NCBI GenBank assembly: GCA_021739635.1
Contig: JAIPBH010000003.1
Location: 124,001 to 188,000, forward strand
Direction of reading: 5' to 3'
From: Flavobacteriaceae bacterium
GTDB taxonomy: Bacteria > Bacteroidota > Bacteroidia > Flavobacteriales > Flavobacteriaceae
Length of the DNA: 64,000 bases
Part shown: piece after piece, positions 60,501 to 64,000 of the stretch
Layout: each line of letters begins with the position of its first letter
How positions within the stretch are numbered: position 1 is the first letter of the stretch
Notes under the pieces: model-generated
Told to the model about the DNA's origin: nothing
The model's database searches: none
What the model saw: only the letters and a program-made list of their open reading frames with translations
Made by a program: the position numbers and the translations under genes

Positions 60501-61520
60501 ATGATAGAAAAGATAAAAGAACTTATTGCTGAAGCAGAAGCTTTTAAAGCACAATCAAAAGAAGAGGTTGAAACTTTCCGTATAAAGTATTTAGGAAAAA
60601 AAGGATTATTAAACGACTATTTTGCCGAGTTTAAAAATGTTGCTAATGACCAGAAAAAAGAGTTTGGCCAGGTCATTAATAAACTTAAAAAAACGGCTGA
60701 AGATAAAGTTATTGCTTTAAAAGAAGAACTAGAAAGCAATGAGGAAGTAAATGGCATTTATGGTGATTTATCTAGGCCAGGTGACCCTATTGAAATAGGA
60801 GCACGTCACCCTATATCTATAGTTAAAAACCAGATTATTGATATATTTTCTCGTATAGGCTTTAACGTAAGTGAAGGCCCAGAAATGGAAGACGACTGGC
60901 ACAATTTTACTGCATTAAACTTACCAGAATATCATCCAGCACGCGATATGCAGGATACGTTTTTTATTCAAACAAATCCAGATATTTTATTGCGTACGCA
61001 TACCAGTTCTGTACAAGTGCGTTATATGGAAAACAATAAACCACCTATTAGAACTATTTCTCCAGGTAGAGTGTTTAGAAACGAAGCTATTTCTGCGCGT
61101 TCGCATTGTTTCTTCCATCAGGTTGAAGGTTTATATATTGATAAAGACGTGAGTTTTGCCGATCTTAAACAAACGCTTCAGTATTTCACCACAGAAATGT
61201 TTGGAAAGTCTAAAATACGGTTGCGCCCATCCTATTTTCCTTTTACAGAGCCAAGTGCTGAGGTTGATGTGTATTGGGGTTTGGAAACCGAAACCGACTA
61301 TAAAATGACCAAAGGAACTGGCTGGCTAGAAATTATGGGTTGTGGCATGGTTGACCCAAATGTACTTGAAAACTGTGGTATAGACTCCAAAGTGTATTCT
61401 GGTTTTGCCTTCGGAATGGGCATTGACCGTATTGCCTTATTGCTTCATCAAATTAGCGATATTAGATTGTTAAGCGAAAATGATGTTCGGTTTTTAGAGC
61501 AGTTTAAGTCAGCATTATAG
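60501..61520 (+). CDS. pheS: Phenylalanyl-tRNA synthetase alpha subunit
   Basis: PheS, with PheT, charges tRNA-Phe. The 339-residue class II synthetase has an N-terminal coiled-coil for tRNA binding (about 1-90), motif 1 HPISIVKNQIIDIFSRIGF, motif 2 RTISPGRVFRNEAISARSHCFFHQVEGL (in parts) and motif 3 GFAFGMGIDRIALLLH. Standard length. The palindromic repeat described at 60374-60459 sits just upstream; no clear promoter was found. Confidence 0.97.
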   Translation: MIEKIKELIAEAEAFKAQSKEEVETFRIKYLGKKGLLNDYFAEFKNVANDQKKEFGQVINKLKKTAEDKVIALKEELESNEEVNGIYGDLSRPGDPIEIGARHPISIVKNQIIDIFSRIGFNVSEGPEMEDDWHNFTALNLPEYHPARDMQDTFFIQTNPDILLRTHTSSVQVRYMENNKPPIRTISPGRVFRNEAISARSHCFFHQVEGLYIDKDVSFADLKQTLQYFTTEMFGKSKIRLRPSYFPFTEPSAEVDVYWGLETETDYKMTKGTGWLEIMGCGMVDPNVLENCGIDSKVYSGFAFGMGIDRIALLLHQISDIRLLSENDVRFLEQFKSAL

Positions 61521-61541
61521 TTTCATTGAAGATTGATTTCT

Positions 61542-62774
61542 TTATTTTGATTTCATCATTTTAATTGAAAACCATCCAAGAATGGAAACTAATAATAAAA
61601 TAATAATCCATAGCCATATTTTATTTTGAAATAATGGCGCGTTATTAGATGTAGGTTTTTTATAAATCACTTGTTCTTCGCCTAATGTTAAACTAGCAAT
61701 GGTATCAGGAGTTTTTGAAATAAAACGCTCAATATCATAATTTGGCCTGTAAACATTTGAATTTCCGTAGGTTAAAAAGTATTTAGCAGGTTCAGTAAAT
61801 CGAATATCTATATTATAAATAGTCCCTTTTACATCAATATTTTTAATTTTTAAGGGTTCATTGTCTTGATTATTGACTATGATTTTAAGCTTTTTTACAA
61901 CCGTATTTTCAAATGCAAACACATTATTTTCAATAGAATTTAAGGTGCCATTTGTTAAAGTTCTGTAATTATATACATAGCCATTTTGGGTTTTAACACT
62001 ATCTGAAACGTATTTAATCATAATGGGTCGATAATAGTCATAAGATGCATCAACATCAATTTTTAAATAGCTTACAGGTACGCGTTTTGATAACTCTATG
62101 TTAATCTCAGAATTTTTTTCTTGTTTTTTTTCTTCTATGACCAAGCTCTTAATATTGCAATCATAAAACGCCCCTTTTTCAATCGTGTTGTAACTTGCTT
62201 TCACAGATTTTAACTCTGTTTTTTCAAGACTTTTCACAAGAATTCTAAAATATCGATACTGAGAATTTGGGAATGTTATCTTGCTGTATTCATAAAAAGT
62301 TTCGGCATTTTTTATTGATAATATGCGGTAATCATCCACTATCATAAACCATTCATCTTGATTATTGCTGCCTTCTAAAGATATTCTCCAGTCAAAATTA
62401 AACTGTTTAAAGTCTAATTGTAATTGATTTATAACTTCTTGATTTGGAACTTCAAGCGTGAAATAATAGCCTTTTTCGTTATGAGACGTATTAATTATTT
62501 TGAAATAGACATTGGTTTTAATTTGTTTTTCACTTTTAAGAGTCAATAGGTAAGGCGCTTCAATGGTGTCATTTTTTTCAGAAATACCAAAAATTCTTAA
62601 ATCTGATAAATTAGGAGATATTTTTTCAAAAATATCATTAGGTAAGACTAATTTATGCCAAGAATTTTTTACGCCTTTTAGCTCGCGTTTGTAGCTGTAT
62701 TTTTGCATTTGCCCAAATGAAAACACAAAAGATAAAAGAAAAAGGTAAATAAAAATTTTAGACTTAAATGTCAT
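61542..62774 (-). CDS. DUF3999-like membrane-anchored protein
   Basis: A 410-residue exported protein: signal peptide (about 1-21, ending SFGQ), a long beta-rich periplasmic region with discoidin-like parts (YRYFRILVKSLEKTELKSV), and one C-terminal membrane helix (KIWLWIIILLLVSILGWFSI) ending in a short basic tail. The layout and its pairing with a DUF2339 gene match DUF3999 proteins. Its start overlaps the end of the DUF2339 gene by 11 bases, so the two are coupled; function unknown. Confidence 0.78.
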   Translation of the reverse strand: MTFKSKIFIYLFLLSFVFSFGQMQKYSYKRELKGVKNSWHKLVLPNDIFEKISPNLSDLRIFGISEKNDTIEAPYLLTLKSEKQIKTNVYFKIINTSHNEKGYYFTLEVPNQEVINQLQLDFKQFNFDWRISLEGSNNQDEWFMIVDDYRILSIKNAETFYEYSKITFPNSQYRYFRILVKSLEKTELKSVKASYNTIEKGAFYDCNIKSLVIEEKKQEKNSEINIELSKRVPVSYLKIDVDASYDYYRPIMIKYVSDSVKTQNGYVYNYRTLTNGTLNSIENNVFAFENTVVKKLKIIVNNQDNEPLKIKNIDVKGTIYNIDIRFTEPAKYFLTYGNSNVYRPNYDIERFISKTPDTIASLTLGEEQVIYKKPTSNNAPLFQNKIWLWIIILLLVSILGWFSIKMMKSK

Positions 62775-64000
62775 CAGAAATGTTGCTTTTAAATTTATTA
62801 TATAAAAATGAAATGATTAATAAAAGAATACCTAAAGATACAAATACAATAGTTTTTGCAATAGTTCCTAAATGCGAAATATCATAAAAGAAAAGTTTTA
62901 ATAATGTCACAGAAAAAAGAACAATGGCTGCAATACGTAAATGCTTTCTTTGCTTCCAAATGCCTAAAGCAATGAGCAGTAATGCATATACGCCCCAAAG
63001 AATACTTAAACCTAATTTATAAGATTGTGTTGAGCCAGATAGATCCATGACATTAACAAGTTCGCTGCTGGCAATCCACAATATGATAGTATAAAATGAA
63101 ATGCTAAATGGCACTTTGTTAGTAATTTTCATAAACTCCTGAAGCACATATTTATAGCTAATAAATAAGGTTAAGGCCACAAATACATATGAAACATAAC
63201 GGATAGCAATATACCATATTCCAATATGATAATATTCAGACAGATTTTGGCTTAGATAATGATCTCGTAATTCGCTTAAAGCATATAATCCTAGAGTTAA
63301 GAAGAAACATATCACAATACTGTTTAGCGCAATATTAATAAAGCCAAATGTTTTGTTCTGCAATTTTTTAATATTGAAAAAAGAAAGTGCAGAAACAAAA
63401 AACATAGAATAGATAAGTAACCAAACCGTTTTAAATTTTAATAAGTTATAATTATTATAATATTCATGATAGGCTTCATCATTGAAAGTTAATGCGGATT
63501 CATTATAAAGCGTTTGAAAATAATAATCTATTTCTAGAAAAAGACCTATGTAGATAGTGCTTATAATAATAGCAGGAGCTACAAAAGAGATGGTTTTTTG
63601 GTTATCTTTTTTAGCACTTTCTTCAGTTAAATATGACTTGTTTTTGTTTATAATATATATAAAACCAAAAGCAGCAACAACTAAAAGGGTAGTTAAAAAG
63701 TAACTGTTTAAAAGGGGCATTATTTTATTGGAATCGGTAATGTTCCAATAACTTATATATCCATTACTCCAATCTTCATAAAGACTTAAAATAGCTAAAG
63801 CCATTAAAGGATACGATATATATTCATATGTGGAAATTAACTTTGTTCGCCCTATCCAAAACAGTAAAGCCGCTTCTGCAATCCATAATAACGTTACCCA
63901 ATTACCATTTAGTTGTACCGGAATTGTAATAGTAACAAACACTAAAACTAAACCTACAACCAGATAAAATAAGTTTTTGTCAGCAAGTTTTAACCTATAT
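62764..64000 (-). CDS. DUF2339 polytopic membrane protein, C-terminal part (start lies beyond the window)
   Basis: The frame is open to the last base of the window (residues YRLKLADKNLFYLVVGLVLV precede the first possible start, a GTG at 63942), and DUF2339 proteins are usually much longer, so only the C-terminal 412 or so residues are seen. The part visible has about ten membrane helices; VQLNGNWVTLLWIAEAALLFWIG is the typical DUF2339 helix pair, and the end shows repeated short helices (HLRIAAIVLFSVTLLKLFFYD). Function unknown; possibly envelope-related. Overlaps the DUF3999 gene. Confidence 0.85.
   Translation of the reverse strand, partial: YRLKLADKNLFYLVVGLVLVFVTITIPVQLNGNWVTLLWIAEAALLFWIGRTKLISTYEYISYPLMALAILSLYEDWSNGYISYWNITDSNKIMPLLNSYFLTTLLVVAAFGFIYIINKNKSYLTEESAKKDNQKTISFVAPAIIISTIYIGLFLEIDYYFQTLYNESALTFNDEAYHEYYNNYNLLKFKTVWLLIYSMFFVSALSFFNIKKLQNKTFGFINIALNSIVICFFLTLGLYALSELRDHYLSQNLSEYYHIGIWYIAIRYVSYVFVALTLFISYKYVLQEFMKITNKVPFSISFYTIILWIASSELVNVMDLSGSTQSYKLGLSILWGVYALLLIALGIWKQRKHLRIAAIVLFSVTLLKLFFYDISHLGTIAKTIVFVSLGILLLIISFLYNKFKSNISDDI

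Overview
The window looks like a chromosomal segment of a marine-type Flavobacteriaceae bacterium (Bacteroidota). Evidence seen in the sequence: very AT-rich DNA, repeated promoter -7 boxes of the Bacteroidota type TAnnTTTG, a SusC/SusD outer-membrane pair, a type IX secretion (CHU_C / gliding-type) C-terminal domain, a complete Bat operon, an IPExxxVDY-family gene, and a tRNA gene without encoded CCA. No rRNA, CRISPR array, insertion sequence, prophage or resistance island was seen. Both edges cut genes: the first gene lacks its start and the last (DUF2339) lacks its start.

Layout. 1-1.65 kb: end of a conserved gene, rsmI, and an AhpD-like protein. 1.7-12.7 kb: the most distinctive block. 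It holds a dipeptide epimerase, a BioF/KBL-like PLP enzyme, a SusD/SusC pair, a divergent DeoR-type regulator, an S13 D,D-carboxypeptidase lipoprotein, an M14 peptidase and an N-acetylmuramoyl-L-alanine amidase lipoprotein. Together these read as a candidate muropeptide (peptidoglycan fragment) capture and catabolism locus. 12.8-18.8 kb: OsmC, RecJ, an MFS transporter, LpxH, QueD, two tiny coupled membrane proteins and a tandem universal stress protein behind a perfect 20-bp palindrome. 18.8-28.7 kb: tRNA-Ala(GGC), a small membrane protein, a hydrolase, and AddB/AddA separated by an OmpA/TSP3 porin and glycine C-acetyltransferase. 28.9-34.1 kb: Mn-type superoxide dismutase, a duplicated putative small RNA, and a purine-linked group (purF, PfkB kinase, RNase HI, purN). 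34.3-38.6 kb: acpP-fabF-rnc, IPExxxVDY protein and pyruvate kinase. 38.6-49.1 kb: DinB, small housekeeping and lipoprotein genes, a repeat-rich T9SS cargo, ALDH7-type dehydrogenase, AlbA_2 protein and SDR. 49.3-58.6 kb: moxR-DUF58-DUF4381-like-batA-batB-batC-batD-batE. 58.6-64 kb: carbonic anhydrase, CvpA, PheS, and a DUF2339/DUF3999 membrane pair.

Points that may be new or under-described: the SusCD-centred muropeptide locus with helically phased repeats in its divergent promoter region; two near-identical ~70-nt minus-strand RNA-like elements with their own terminators; a full intrinsic terminator embedded in the first codons of rnc; phased repeats upstream of the Bat operon promoter; and a pair of 57- and 32-residue membrane peptides coupled by a TAATG junction. 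All functions are read from motifs and context only; no database search was possible.
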